A stretch of DNA of 12,684 bases from Lachnospiraceae bacterium (GTDB lineage Bacteria > Bacillota > Clostridia > Lachnospirales > Lachnospiraceae), in NCBI GenBank assembly GCA_024697505.1, contig JAILFQ010000183.1, positions 1 through 12,684 on the forward strand. The letters are read 5' to 3'. Shown piece after piece: positions 1 to 6,894 of this stretch. The translations under genes and the position numbers were made by a program. The notes under the pieces were generated by a model. The model did not search any database, was not told the origin of the DNA, and saw nothing but the letters and a program-made list of their open reading frames with translations. Positions within the stretch are counted from its first letter, which is position 1, and the number at the start of each line of letters is the position of its first letter.

Positions 1-1118
1 AGATTCTCAAGGTCCGCACCGGTAAATCCGGTAGTTATTTGTGCAATATGCTTAAGCTCTACATCATCACCGAGAGGCTTATCCTTTGCGTGTACCTTAA
101 GAATTGCTTCTCTTCCCACCGCATCCGGTCTGTTTACATAAACTTTTCTGTCAAAACGTCCCGGACGAAGAATTGCAGGGTCCAATATATCTACCCGGTT
201 TGTCGCCGCAAGCACTATGATTCCTTCGTTTACGGCAAATCCGTCCATTTCCACAAGAAGCTGGTTGAGCGTCTGCTCACGTTCATCGTGGCCGCCACCC
301 ATACCTGTACCTCTGCGTCTTGCAACCGCATCAATTTCATCAATAAAAACTATACATGGTGCGTTTCTTTTGGCATCAAGGAAAAGGTCTCTTACTCTGG
401 AAGCTCCCACACCTACAAACATCTCCACAAAATCCGAACCGGAAATGGAGAAGAAAGGTACGCCGGCTTCGCCTGCAACAGCTTTTGCAAGAAGAGATTT
501 ACCTGTTCCCGGAGGGCCCACAAGAAGTACACCCTTTGGTATTTTAGCGCCAAGGCTTAAATACTTTTTAGGAGAAGAAAGGAAATCTACTATTTCTTCA
601 AGATCTTCCTTTTCTTCCTGAACACCGGCCACATCTGCGAAAGTAGTGGACTTTCCGTCTTGCGGCATAATAACCGTAGCGCGACTCTTGCCAAAATTCA
701 TCATTTTTGCATTTTGCTCGCCGCCCGGTCTCTCAGCACTTCCGGAAAGAATAATTACTATAAAAAACATTATAATGTATGGGAGAACGCCGGTAACAAA
801 CCAATTCGGCTTTGAAACATCCGATACAGCGGGTGTTATTCCGTTATCGTGTGCATCCCAAAAAGCTCTTTCCGTATTAACAACATAAAACTTTTTTTTG
901 GTGTCATCTTTTAATGTTACTATAACATTTCCTGTCGGTGCTTCTGCATTTTGATTAATAACAACTTCCTTAACATTTTTTTTGGAAAGATCGTTTAAGA
1001 AGTCATCATAACTGTAATTTTCCGTCCCGGTCAAAAAACGGGAAAAGAACCAGATAAAAGCAAAAGCACATACAGCAATGATTAACGTGATTCCATATCT
1101 TTTAATAAATTGCTTCAC
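1..1118 (-). CDS. ftsH: FtsH ATP-dependent zinc metalloprotease (N-terminal 372 codons, runs off left edge)
   Basis: Membrane-anchored AAA+ protease that degrades misfolded membrane and regulatory proteins. I translated it by hand from a GTG start at 1118; the frame stays open to the window edge. Visible in order: a first membrane segment (about residues 8-26), an extracytoplasmic loop, a second membrane segment (about 106-125), then the AAA module with Walker A GPPGTGKS (201-208), pore motif MFVGVG (233-238), Walker [10 protein letters not shown] (255-263) and the second region of homology with LRPGRFD (317-323), holding the likely arginine fingers R318 and R321. The HEXXH zinc site would lie beyond position 1. 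GTG is chosen because AGAGG at 1127-1131 sits 8 nt upstream and there is no in-frame ATG before the second membrane segment. It lies 23 nt after hpt, as in many Firmicutes. The Walker A ends in Ser rather than the usual Thr, a conservative change. Identity is very secure. Confidence 0.96.
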   Translation of the reverse strand, partial: MKQFIKRYGITLIIAVCAFAFIWFFSRFLTGTENYSYDDFLNDLSKKNVKEVVINQNAEAPTGNVIVTLKDDTKKKFYVVNTERAFWDAHDNGITPAVSDVSKPNWFVTGVLPYIIMFFIVIILSGSAERPGGEQNAKMMNFGKSRATVIMPQDGKSTTFADVAGVQEEKEDLEEIVDFLSSPKKYLSLGAKIPKGVLLVGPPGTGKSLLAKAVAGEAGVPFFSISGSDFVEMFVGVGASRVRDLFLDAKRNAPCIVFIDEIDAVARRRGTGMGGGHDEREQTLNQLLVEMDGFAVNEGIIVLAATNRVDILDPAILRPGRFDRKVYVNRPDAVGREAILKVHAKDKPLGDDVELKHIAQITTGFTGADLEN

Positions 1119-1141
1119 TAATTTTTCCTCTTTTTCAGTTT

Positions 1142-1672
1142 TTATTCTACATAGCCTACATAAGGAAGATTTCTGAATTCCTGCATGTAGTCAAGGCCGT
1201 AGCCTATAACAAATGCATCCGGGATCTTAAAACCTATATAGTCTACATTAACTTCAACTTCTCTTCTGTCCGGTTTGTCAAGAAGAGTGCAAAGTTTAAG
1301 TTTCTTAGGCTCTCTGTGGGACAAAAGCTGTAAAAGATGAGCAAGCGTCCTTCCGGAGTCTATAATATCCTCAACAACAATAACATTTCTTCCCTCGATG
1401 CTTTCATCAAGGTCCTTTAAAATCTTAACTCTTCCGGAAGACTTGGTCTCATTTCCGTAACTGGAAACAGACATAAAGTCCATCGTAACAGGAAGAGTGA
1501 TCCTTCTGGCAAGTTCGCATGTAATAAACACGCTCCCCTTAAGAATACATACAAGGTGAACGGATTCACCTTCAAACTCTTTATTTATCTGAGCAGCAAT
1601 CTCATCCAGTCTTTTTAATATCTGCTCCTCAGAGAGCAGCACCTTTATGGTGTCCTTTGTAACTTCTTTCAT
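1142..1672 (-). CDS. hpt: Hypoxanthine phosphoribosyltransferase
   Basis: Cytoplasmic purine-salvage enzyme that joins hypoxanthine (and usually guanine) to PRPP to give IMP or GMP. At 176 residues it has the normal family length. The PRPP-binding loop [14 protein letters not shown] is at residues 97-110, the LKGS diphosphate loop at 44-47, the flexible loop [11 protein letters not shown] at about 70-80, and the base-binding region around DKPDRR (132-137) and [16 protein letters not shown] (147-162). The start is an ATG preceded by GTGAGGA, in which the TGA is the stop codon of tilS, so the ribosome binding site overlaps the end of the upstream gene and suggests translational coupling. The tilS-hpt-ftsH order is a conserved Firmicutes cluster. 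Confidence 0.96.
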   Translation of the reverse strand: MKEVTKDTIKVLLSEEQILKRLDEIAAQINKEFEGESVHLVCILKGSVFITCELARRITLPVTMDFMSVSSYGNETKSSGRVKILKDLDESIEGRNVIVVEDIIDSGRTLAHLLQLLSHREPKKLKLCTLLDKPDRREVEVNVDYIGFKIPDAFVIGYGLDYMQEFRNLPYVGYVE

Positions 1673-1683
1673 TTTTTATGTCC

Positions 1684-3192
1684 TCACTTTCCATACATTG
1701 TAACTGTTAATATTCTTTTAGTCCTATCGGAAATACGGTAGGCTTCACTGCCTCTCATACCCGGTATCCACAAAACGTCATGGTCGCAAACCAATACCGT
1801 CATTGTTTCACGTTCTTCCTTTGGAATCTTAAGATCTGCCAGCACGTCGAAAAGTTTCTTTCCCTTTCCGTCCGCATAAAGTGCCAGATTATCTTCTTTC
1901 TCTCCCCGTCTGAGCAAAACCGTCCCCTGTATTTTATCGTAATCAAACCACTTGGTATAACTGCTCTTCGGTATTCCTCCATTGGCTTCAATAAATGATG
2001 CCGCATTGGGAACCGCTTCTATAAGATCAAATGTCATTCTTCCGACACCCGGTATTCCCATAACTCTGCATGGAAATGATGTTACTGACATTTCAAAAGG
2101 CTTAAGAGCCGGTTCATCATTAACCGGTTCCTCGCTTTTGTTAAGTTCATCCAGTTTTTTCTTCAGATTGTCAAAAACGCTGAAAGTAGGTCTGTCTAAA
2201 GCTTCCGTTTTTTCCTCTTTCGGAGCTCTCTTAAAAACAAGATAATCGTAACTTTTACTAACGATCGCCCCATTTATTAAGTTTATTTCTTTACCGGTCT
2301 GCTTGTCACATAACTCCATACACTGTCTGACGTGCAGGGATGTAACATCTTTTTTTTCTCCGGCAGCATCGCATATAAGCTTATATATAAGCCTCTCGGC
2401 AATAAGAGTGTCCGCTTTCCTGATAGCATGTATCTTTAAATGTATTCCGGACGGTTTTATCTCTACTGCTTCCTGAGAAAGCTTGTCTGTAAGTTTAACA
2501 AGAAAAGATTCCACCTTTTGCAGATAAGCGGCTGCACTTGCAATGTGGTCTGTGGCTCCGGAACAGATTTCCTCCGCTTCCGGCAATATGTTAAGTCTTA
2601 TCTTGTTTCTTGTGTAATCATCTTCAAGATTTGTGGAATCCGTACAATATATCTGTCCGGATTCTCTTAAGTATTCTTCTATCTCTTTTCTGCTCACACA
2701 AAGAAGCGGTCTTATTATCATTCCCCTTCTCGGTTCTATTCCGGCAAGGCCTTTAAGTTTACTTCCCCTAAAAAAGTGAAAGAGTACTGTTTCCGCCTGG
2801 TCGTTCTTGTGGTGGGCAACAGCGATCCTGTTACAGCAAAGGCCCCTGGCAAGACGGTTAAATTCCTGGTATCTTATCATTCTGCCCGCCTCTTCCAAAG
2901 ACATTCCCTTTTCCTGAGCTATGCCCTTCACATCAAAGTGCTTCTCCACAAGATAAAGATCGTGTTCCGCACAAAGATTTCTGCAAAAATCCAGATCTCT
3001 GTCGGCCTCTTCGCCTCTTATTTCATGATGAATATGTACCGGGAATATAGAAAGATTCATTTCCTTGGCAAGTTCTAAAAGAACGAGAAGAAGACAGACT
3101 GAGTCTGCCCCACCAGAAAGTCCCAAAAGCACTCTGTCGCCTTCGGCCAATAATCCATTTTTAACACAATAATCTTTTACTTCTTTTATCAT
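1684..3192 (-). CDS. tilS: tRNA(Ile)-lysidine synthetase TilS
   Basis: ATP-dependent enzyme that converts C34 of the CAU-anticodon tRNA-Ile to lysidine so that it reads AUA; essential in most bacteria. The N-terminal PP-loop ATPase carries SGGADS at residues 26-31, followed by the family segments HHEIRGEEAD (55-64), AHHKNDQAET (126-135), DSTN (185-188) and RNKIR (195-199). The C-terminal TilS domain (about 425-500) has KLFDVLADLKIPKEER and the WIPGMRGSEAYRI-type ending. Between the substrate-recognition and C-terminal parts is a charged, Lys/Glu-rich stretch (about 322-366) that makes the protein, at 502 residues, a little long for the family. The upstream spacing to divIC is 53 nt, with GGGAG and CGGGG as possible ribosome binding sites. 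Confidence 0.96.
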   Translation of the reverse strand: MIKEVKDYCVKNGLLAEGDRVLLGLSGGADSVCLLLVLLELAKEMNLSIFPVHIHHEIRGEEADRDLDFCRNLCAEHDLYLVEKHFDVKGIAQEKGMSLEEAGRMIRYQEFNRLARGLCCNRIAVAHHKNDQAETVLFHFFRGSKLKGLAGIEPRRGMIIRPLLCVSRKEIEEYLRESGQIYCTDSTNLEDDYTRNKIRLNILPEAEEICSGATDHIASAAAYLQKVESFLVKLTDKLSQEAVEIKPSGIHLKIHAIRKADTLIAERLIYKLICDAAGEKKDVTSLHVRQCMELCDKQTGKEINLINGAIVSKSYDYLVFKRAPKEEKTEALDRPTFSVFDNLKKKLDELNKSEEPVNDEPALKPFEMSVTSFPCRVMGIPGVGRMTFDLIEAVPNAASFIEANGGIPKSSYTKWFDYDKIQGTVLLRRGEKEDNLALYADGKGKKLFDVLADLKIPKEERETMTVLVCDHDVLWIPGMRGSEAYRISDRTKRILTVTMYGK

Positions 3193-3245
3193 TATCCCCG
3201 TTGCTCCCGGTCAGCGTTCTTCCAGGCTCACGCCAACGCACGCAT

Positions 3246-3545
3246 CTATTCTTCTTTTTCTTTTATCTTGTAAATGATTTCATCCTTCTTTACAAGTCCA
3301 AGTTTTTCTCTTGCAATATCTTCTATATAATTAAGGGTTTGCATATATTTTTCAAAATCAAGCAGCCTGTCTTTGCGCTCTTTTTCATCCTCAAGCTCTT
3401 CCGTCAGCTCGCTTTGCTCTTGTAAAAGAGTTTCCTTTTCTTTTTCCAGCTGAGTGCCCTTATAAGTAAAAAAGACGAAAACAAATAAAACTACCGCTGC
3501 AATTATCGGTAAGCCCGTTCTTTTTTTCCTTCCTTTTTTACTCAT
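3246..3545 (-). CDS. divIC: DivIC/FtsB-family septum formation initiator
   Basis: Small single-pass division protein that, in Bacillus, works with FtsL and DivIB in activating septal wall synthesis. The 99 residues show a basic cytoplasmic N-terminus (SKKGRKKR), one membrane helix (about 11-28), an extracellular Glu/Lys-rich coiled coil (about 32-64), and the conserved C-terminal family motif YIEDIAREKLGLVKKDEIIY (73-92). Its position between rqcP and tilS matches the known yabO-yabP-yabQ-divIC order, but yabP and yabQ are absent. The name DivIC rather than FtsL rests mainly on this synteny. GGTGAGG lies very close to the ATG, with a second purine-rich site GGGAG about 12 nt upstream. Confidence 0.9.
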   Translation of the reverse strand: MSKKGRKKRTGLPIIAAVVLFVFVFFTYKGTQLEKEKETLLQEQSELTEELEDEKERKDRLLDFEKYMQTLNYIEDIAREKLGLVKKDEIIYKIKEKEE

Positions 3546-3565
3546 TCCCTCACCTTGCTCCCTTG

Positions 3566-3579
3566 TCTACAATTGTAGA
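3566..3579. promoter_or_regulatory. Perfect 14-bp palindrome upstream of divIC
   Basis: TCTACAATTGTAGA reads identically on both strands. It lies between the putative divIC -10 region and the start codon, where a repressor could block transcription. The core TACA-N2-TGTA has the form of BlaI/CopY-type operators, but no such regulator is visible nearby, so that link is only a resemblance. It is too AT-rich and lacks the loop and T-tract needed for a terminator. Confidence 0.4.
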
Positions 3580-3581
3580 AC

Positions 3582-3610
3582 AGTTATTACACATTGACCT
3601 AATGTGTCAA
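3582..3610 (-). promoter_or_regulatory. Candidate divIC promoter with embedded inverted repeat
   Basis: On the minus strand a perfect TTGACA -35 box (3605-3610) is followed by a weak -10 around 3582-3589 (ATAACT at 17 nt, or the overlapping AATAAC at 16 nt). The spacer holds an inverted repeat, ACACATT at 3589-3595 and AATGTGT at 3601-3607, separated by 5 nt, which overlaps the -35 box. The 106-nt gap between rqcP and divIC is otherwise free of genes. The -35 match is strong but the -10 is poor, so an activator or an alternative start is possible. Confidence 0.4.
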
Positions 3611-3651
3611 TATAATGATAACCATTTTATATCTCTAATGCAAGTTTTATT

Positions 3652-3891
3652 CTACAAATATCGAAACAATTCTGCAGCTTCGTCCTTCCTGGTTGTTTCA
3701 AGAATTTTGGTAACCTCAGCTTTTACTGCCTTGTTGCCGAAGTTTATTTCTATAACGTCGCCCACCTTAACATCTGCAGAAGCTTTTGCAACCTTTCCGT
3801 TTATCAAAACCCTTCCGGCATCACAGGCTTCATTTGCTATGGTGCGCCTTTTTATAAGTCTGGACACCTTTAAATATTTGTCTAATCTCAT
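3652..3891 (-). CDS. rqcP: RqcP (YabO) S4-domain ribosome quality control protein
   Basis: Small RNA-binding protein related to Hsp15. In Bacillus, RqcP binds stalled 50S-peptidyl-tRNA complexes and works with RqcH during alanine tailing of stuck nascent chains. The 79 residues are almost all S4 domain: MRLDKYLKVSRLIKRRTIAN at the start, GRVLINGKVAKASADVKVGD in the middle (27-46), and a short C-terminal tail. ATG is preceded by GGGAG at 6-nt spacing. The HU terminator ends only about 18 nt upstream, leaving no room for a separate promoter after it, so expression probably depends on read-through. Synteny with divIC and downstream tilS supports YabO rather than proteobacterial Hsp15. Confidence 0.92.
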   Translation of the reverse strand: MRLDKYLKVSRLIKRRTIANEACDAGRVLINGKVAKASADVKVGDVIEINFGNKAVKAEVTKILETTRKDEAAELFRYL

Positions 3892-3908
3892 ATATTTCTC
3901 CCGTTTTT

Positions 3909-3947
3909 AGAGAAAAGAAAAAGGCTGCCCACAGCAGCCCTTTCTTT
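3909..3947 (-). terminator. Intrinsic terminator after HU gene
   Basis: On the minus strand, GGCTGC (3923-3928 and 3934-3939 are the two arms) forms a hairpin with a 5-nt loop, extended by a G-U pair and A-U pairs, followed by a T-rich run TTTTTCTTTTCT. It lies about 20 nt after the HU stop codon and just before the rqcP ribosome binding site. Confidence 0.9.
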
Positions 3948-3968
3948 TCCTGATATCTTAATTGAATA

Positions 3969-4244
3969 TTAAGCGTTAACAGTATCCTTTAAAGCTCTAC
4001 CAGCCTTAAACTTAGGAGCCTTGGAAGCCGGAATCTTGATAGCCTGCTTTGTCTGTGGATTTCTACCAGTTCTTGCAGGTCTGTTAGCTACTTCGAATGT
4101 ACCGAAGCCGATAAGCTGAACCTTCTCGCCCTTCTTTAACTCTGCTGCAACAACTTCCATGAAAGCCTTAAGAGCCTTCTCAGAATCCTTCTTGGATAAC
4201 TTTGCGTTGTCTGCGATAGCTGCTACTAATTCTGCCTTGTTCAT
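3969..4244 (-). CDS. hup: HU-family nucleoid DNA-binding protein
   Basis: Homodimeric architectural protein that bends and compacts DNA. At 91 residues it has the standard HU length. The sequence shows the two N-terminal helices (MNKAELVAAIADNAKLSKKD), the HU signature GFGTFEVANRPARTGRNPQT (residues 46-65) covering the DNA-gripping arm with the conserved RNPQT and its proline, and the basic end AGRALKDTVNA. An ideal ribosome binding site (GAGGAGG) precedes the ATG. It has its own promoter (4353-4381), a structured leader and a strong terminator, which fits a very highly expressed gene. Whether it is HU or an IHF-like paralogue cannot be settled by synteny alone, but the sequence matches Bacillus HBsu-type proteins closely. 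Confidence 0.96.
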   Translation of the reverse strand: MNKAELVAAIADNAKLSKKDSEKALKAFMEVVAAELKKGEKVQLIGFGTFEVANRPARTGRNPQTKQAIKIPASKAPKFKAGRALKDTVNA

Positions 4245-4346
4245 TTAATACTTCCTCCTCAATATATTTTTTTGAGTCTATCCCTTCCCTTATGGGAACT
4301 GAGATTTCGCTTTGCTTTACACCCTTCGGGTCGGAGCAAAGCCTAT
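4245..4346 (-). promoter_or_regulatory. Structured 5' leader of the HU mRNA
   Basis: About 100 nt lie between the predicted start of transcription and the HU ATG. Near its 5' end an 8-bp perfect stem (GCTTTGCT with AGCAAAGC, 4335-4342 and 4309-4316) encloses a second 4-bp stem ACCC-GAA-GGGT (4321-4331). A further small hairpin TTCCC-ATAA-GGGAA follows (4285-4298), and CTCAA/TTGAG could pair just before the ribosome binding site. No T-tract follows any of them, so this is not a terminator. It could be an mRNA-stabilising 5' hairpin or a regulatory leader. Confidence 0.5.
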
Positions 4347-4352
4347 ACTCTA

Positions 4353-4381
4353 TTTATAATCGGCAAAAGCCCATTTGTCAA
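4353..4381 (-). promoter_or_regulatory. Sigma-A-type promoter for HU
   Basis: On the minus strand TTGACA (4376-4381) is followed after exactly 17 nt by TATAAA (4353-4358), then about 7 nt to a probable start near 4346. This is the best promoter in the window and fits a strongly transcribed HU gene. Confidence 0.8.
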
Positions 4382-4393
4382 GGCTTATAAGCC
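4382..4393. promoter_or_regulatory. 12-bp perfect palindrome abutting the HU -35 box
   Basis: GGCTTATAAGCC is self-complementary and lies directly next to the -35 hexamer of the HU promoter. A DNA-binding dimer here could activate or repress HU transcription. The rest of the gap between the CE2-like gene stop and this site (4394-4448) shows no convincing terminator or gene. Confidence 0.35.
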
Positions 4394-4448
4394 ATTTTTA
4401 GCGAAAATTAGGCATTTTGTCCCCTTTCGTCTGTCAACTATACTTTTT

Positions 4449-5660
4449 TCAGTAACAATTGGTCTCTATAAAGGCCGAAAGCTCGTCACTCATGGCATCC
4501 GCTTCAGGTACTCTTATATGCCCCTTTGTTCCACATCCGTTATTGGTATACATAAAATGATGATAATTTTTTTCTTTTCCGCCAAGTTCGGCACATATCT
4601 CGCCTATGGCATTATCCCATGAAGGATCGTGGCCAAGTATTGTTGTTGTAAAAATAAAATGAGTTTCCGCTCCGTATTGCTTACGCAAAAGTCCCACAAA
4701 ATACTTATAGCTGTCCTTCCAGTACTGTGCCATTTCTCCTTCGGGATCTTCCGCCATAAAATCAACAGGATTGGCATCATTCTGGCCAAGCGCGATAACT
4801 ACCACGTCAGGTATATAGTTCTTAAAATCCCATTTCTTAATTCTTCCAAGATAAACATTATGCTCTATTCTGTCGTACAGTGAAAACGCCCCCTTAAAGT
4901 CCGGTCCGCAAAACCATCCGGTTCCGTCAAGAAGGGCAAGTCCCCCCTGGGATATGTTATGGATCTGTGCATTAAGCTTTCTTGCTGCCATCCAGGAATA
5001 GGAATACCAGGAGTTGGAAGGAGCTCCGTCATGTTTTGGATCTTGTTCTCCCACATATTCCACCGCTTCGCTTACTTCCCCGGCAGAGACGGAATCTCCG
5101 TACACTTCTATTTTTCTCTCCGGAAGAGGCTCGTTTTCAAGGATCTCTCCTTTTTTGTCTATATAGAAGCCAAGAAAGTCAACATGGTTGCAGGCATCCT
5201 GCCTTTTAAAAAGCATTACTTCATGTTCGGAATCTTCCAGGTCTTTCGCCAGACAAACCATAACTTCATCATTTTCCGGAAGTCGGAATTTTTTCTGCAC
5301 ACCGTCCACAAATACACCCATATAACAGGACCAATAATTTATATGGCTTCTTAATTTCGCATAGCATGTTGTTCCTTTAAATCTGAGTTTTACATATGTG
5401 GAAGCAAAAACAAACACAGGCTCCTTTGGGTTATCAAAGTCTATTCTTCCCATGTATTGGAGTTTCTGCTCCACCGGGCTTACAAACTGTTCCGAAAGAG
5501 CTTCTTTTACCCCTCTTTCGTAATCGACATTCTTCCCGTAAAGCGGAACACATCCCATACACAGCTCCTCATTTCCCGTAAGAGACGAATCCATGGAAGC
5601 CGCTTCAAGGGACTTTATCACTTCATCGTTTTTCTCTGCAAGATCTGAATAATAAACCAT
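4449..5660 (-). CDS. CE2-family carbohydrate acetyl esterase (beta-domain plus SGNH domain)
   Basis: Predicted cytoplasmic deacetylase for acetylated mannan or other hemicellulose oligosaccharides. Residues about 65-180 look like the N-terminal jelly-roll of CE2 esterases (GRIDFDNPKEPVF, then KLRFKGTTCYAKL, then VDFLGFYID). The C-terminal SGNH hydrolase follows: block I YGDSVSAG with nucleophile Ser190, block II SQGG (Gly239/240), block III LGQNDAN with Asn294, and His381 in TKGHIRVPEA. The Asp usually found three residues before the His is absent, so a Ser-His dyad is possible, as reported for a clostridial CE2. No signal peptide is visible. AGGAGG overlaps the stop codon of the upstream CE17-like gene, indicating coupling. 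The domain order and motifs make CE2 convincing; the substrate is inferred from the neighbours and from the Roseburia CE2/CE17 pair. Confidence 0.85.
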   Translation of the reverse strand: MVYYSDLAEKNDEVIKSLEAASMDSSLTGNEELCMGCVPLYGKNVDYERGVKEALSEQFVSPVEQKLQYMGRIDFDNPKEPVFVFASTYVKLRFKGTTCYAKLRSHINYWSCYMGVFVDGVQKKFRLPENDEVMVCLAKDLEDSEHEVMLFKRQDACNHVDFLGFYIDKKGEILENEPLPERKIEVYGDSVSAGEVSEAVEYVGEQDPKHDGAPSNSWYSYSWMAARKLNAQIHNISQGGLALLDGTGWFCGPDFKGAFSLYDRIEHNVYLGRIKKWDFKNYIPDVVVIALGQNDANPVDFMAEDPEGEMAQYWKDSYKYFVGLLRKQYGAETHFIFTTTILGHDPSWDNAIGEICAELGGKEKNYHHFMYTNNGCGTKGHIRVPEADAMSDELSAFIETNCY

Positions 5661-5670
5661 AAAAACCTCC

Positions 5671-6819
5671 TTATTTTCCGGAACAGATCAAAGATACAAG
5701 GTAAAACGGCACTTTGTCTTCTCCACCGTCTGTTACTGTTATCTTAACTTTATGTATTTTATTTTCAAGGCCATGTCCAAGAGTTGTAATAGAAAGGCTG
5801 TCTCCCCAGGTTTCATCAAAATTACCGTCAAGAATAACAGCGTTTTCTTCATCGCCGTCCACAACCGCACTACAAATGCAGGCGGGATGCTTTACAGACC
5901 TCCTGTACTGGGCCGCAAGTTCGCTTCCTTTTGCTTCAAAAACAATTATATCTCCTTTTTTCCTGCCTATAAAGCCACGTTTAAAAATATCTGTAATATG
6001 CTTTTGCTCTGAAGGGTCGATTTCAAAGCCTTCCAAAAGAGGCTCTGAATTATAATTCTGCATTCTTATCGCCTTTTCATAACCATTTGGTGTTATAGGT
6101 CCCGGAAGAACATCAAACTCCCTGCTTCCCGGTTTGGACAGTATCTTTCCTTTTAATACATTTTCAAAGAAGGAGCAGACCAGTCCCGCAAGAAGTGCGT
6201 GGCCAAGGTCGTTGGGATGCAGCCCGTCCGGTGTGATCTCTTCTCTTTTTAAAGTTCCGCTTGCCACCGCCTGGTAAACAGAGGTCTTCATGGAAAGGCA
6301 GGGTACATTGTAATACCTTCCTATTACCTCGTGCTGATCCTGAGCATTGGTTCCGTCTCCGTACATTACGTTATGAAGCAGGATTACCGCAGGCTTTGTT
6401 TCAGAGTCATATATTTTTCTAACCAGTCCTTCGTAAGTCTCTCTAAAAAAAATACTGTCAGAATCATTTACGCTAAATTCTATTATAACAAGATCCGGCT
6501 TGTAGGCGAGCACATCATCATTTGCTCTGGCCGAGCCAAATTGTGATGTGGTTCCTCCTATACCGGAATTGATAAGTTCTGTTTCAGATGTTTTAAATAC
6601 AGACTTCCACCATTCACCCACGCGGGATGCGTAGCAAAGTTCCTGTCTGCTTGCAAGAGAGCCCTGGGTTATGGAACCTCCAAGGCACACTATTTTTATT
6701 TTTTCCTTTTCTTTTTCTGCCTTTTTAAAAACTCTTTTAAGTCTTTCAAGATTTCCTGTGTATGCTATTCCCTCGTCAAAATCCACTAATTTTTTCTTGT
6801 CTTCATAAAGCATGGTCAT
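5671..6819 (-). CDS. CE17-like SGNH acetyl esterase (SGNH domain plus C-terminal beta-domain)
   Basis: A 382-residue SGNH/GDSL hydrolase with all four blocks: LGGSITQG with Ser49, GIGGTTSQFG with Gly88/89, FSVNDS with Asn118, and DGLHPND with Asp198 and His201. After the catalytic domain (about 1-220) comes a C-terminal domain of about 150 residues rich in predicted beta-strands. This is the reverse order of the neighbouring CE2-like gene and is the layout of Roseburia CE17, which removes 2-O-acetyl groups from mannose. No signal peptide, so it should act on imported oligosaccharides. Start: AGGG precedes the first ATG by about 7 nt; a second in-frame ATG two codons on is possible. The gene begins only about 20 nt after the terminator following GH130. 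SGNH identity is certain; CE17 assignment rests on architecture and context. Confidence 0.82.
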   Translation of the reverse strand: MTMLYEDKKKLVDFDEGIAYTGNLERLKRVFKKAEKEKEKIKIVCLGGSITQGSLASRQELCYASRVGEWWKSVFKTSETELINSGIGGTTSQFGSARANDDVLAYKPDLVIIEFSVNDSDSIFFRETYEGLVRKIYDSETKPAVILLHNVMYGDGTNAQDQHEVIGRYYNVPCLSMKTSVYQAVASGTLKREEITPDGLHPNDLGHALLAGLVCSFFENVLKGKILSKPGSREFDVLPGPITPNGYEKAIRMQNYNSEPLLEGFEIDPSEQKHITDIFKRGFIGRKKGDIIVFEAKGSELAAQYRRSVKHPACICSAVVDGDEENAVILDGNFDETWGDSLSITTLGHGLENKIHKVKITVTDGGEDKVPFYLVSLICSGK

Positions 6820-6837
6820 TTAACTTCCCTTTCCCTA

Positions 6838-6873
6838 TTTTTAAAAATCCCGGAAGGCTTTCGCCTCCCGGGA
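6838..6873 (-). terminator. Strong intrinsic terminator after the GH130 gene
   Basis: On the minus strand the arms TCCCGGGAGGC and GCCTTCCGGGA pair over 11 positions (one G-U) around a GAAA tetraloop, followed by TTTTT. It lies about 20 nt after the GH130 stop and about 20 nt before the CE17-like start, with no space for a promoter between, so it probably lowers rather than stops downstream transcription. Confidence 0.93.
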
Positions 6874-6894
6874 CTTCTTATTGAGAGGATATTT

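Noticed and set aside
217..621. A plus-strand open frame of 134 codons
   Set aside because: It is antisense to the conserved AAA module of ftsH; the open frame reflects codon bias of the real gene.
1..1118. A possible frameshift in ftsH, because the left end looks broken into short frames
   Set aside because: Hand translation from the GTG at 1118 gives 372 uninterrupted codons with all AAA motifs in one frame; the gene is simply cut by the window edge.
3193..3245. GC-rich inverted segments between divIC and tilS as a terminator or RNA gene
   Set aside because: The possible stems (GCGTT with AACGC, GGC with GCC) are short and no T-tract follows; it more likely serves as leader for tilS.
4432..4437. 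A second TTGACA on the minus strand upstream of HU
   Set aside because: No acceptable -10 box lies 16-18 nt downstream (the sequence there is TGCCTA); the promoter at 4353-4381 is far better.
4394..4448. Possible terminator after the CE2-like gene
   Set aside because: The only pairings (GCC with GGC around an A/T-rich loop) contain several mismatches and no clean T-tract follows, so I did not call one; the esterase transcript may run into HU.
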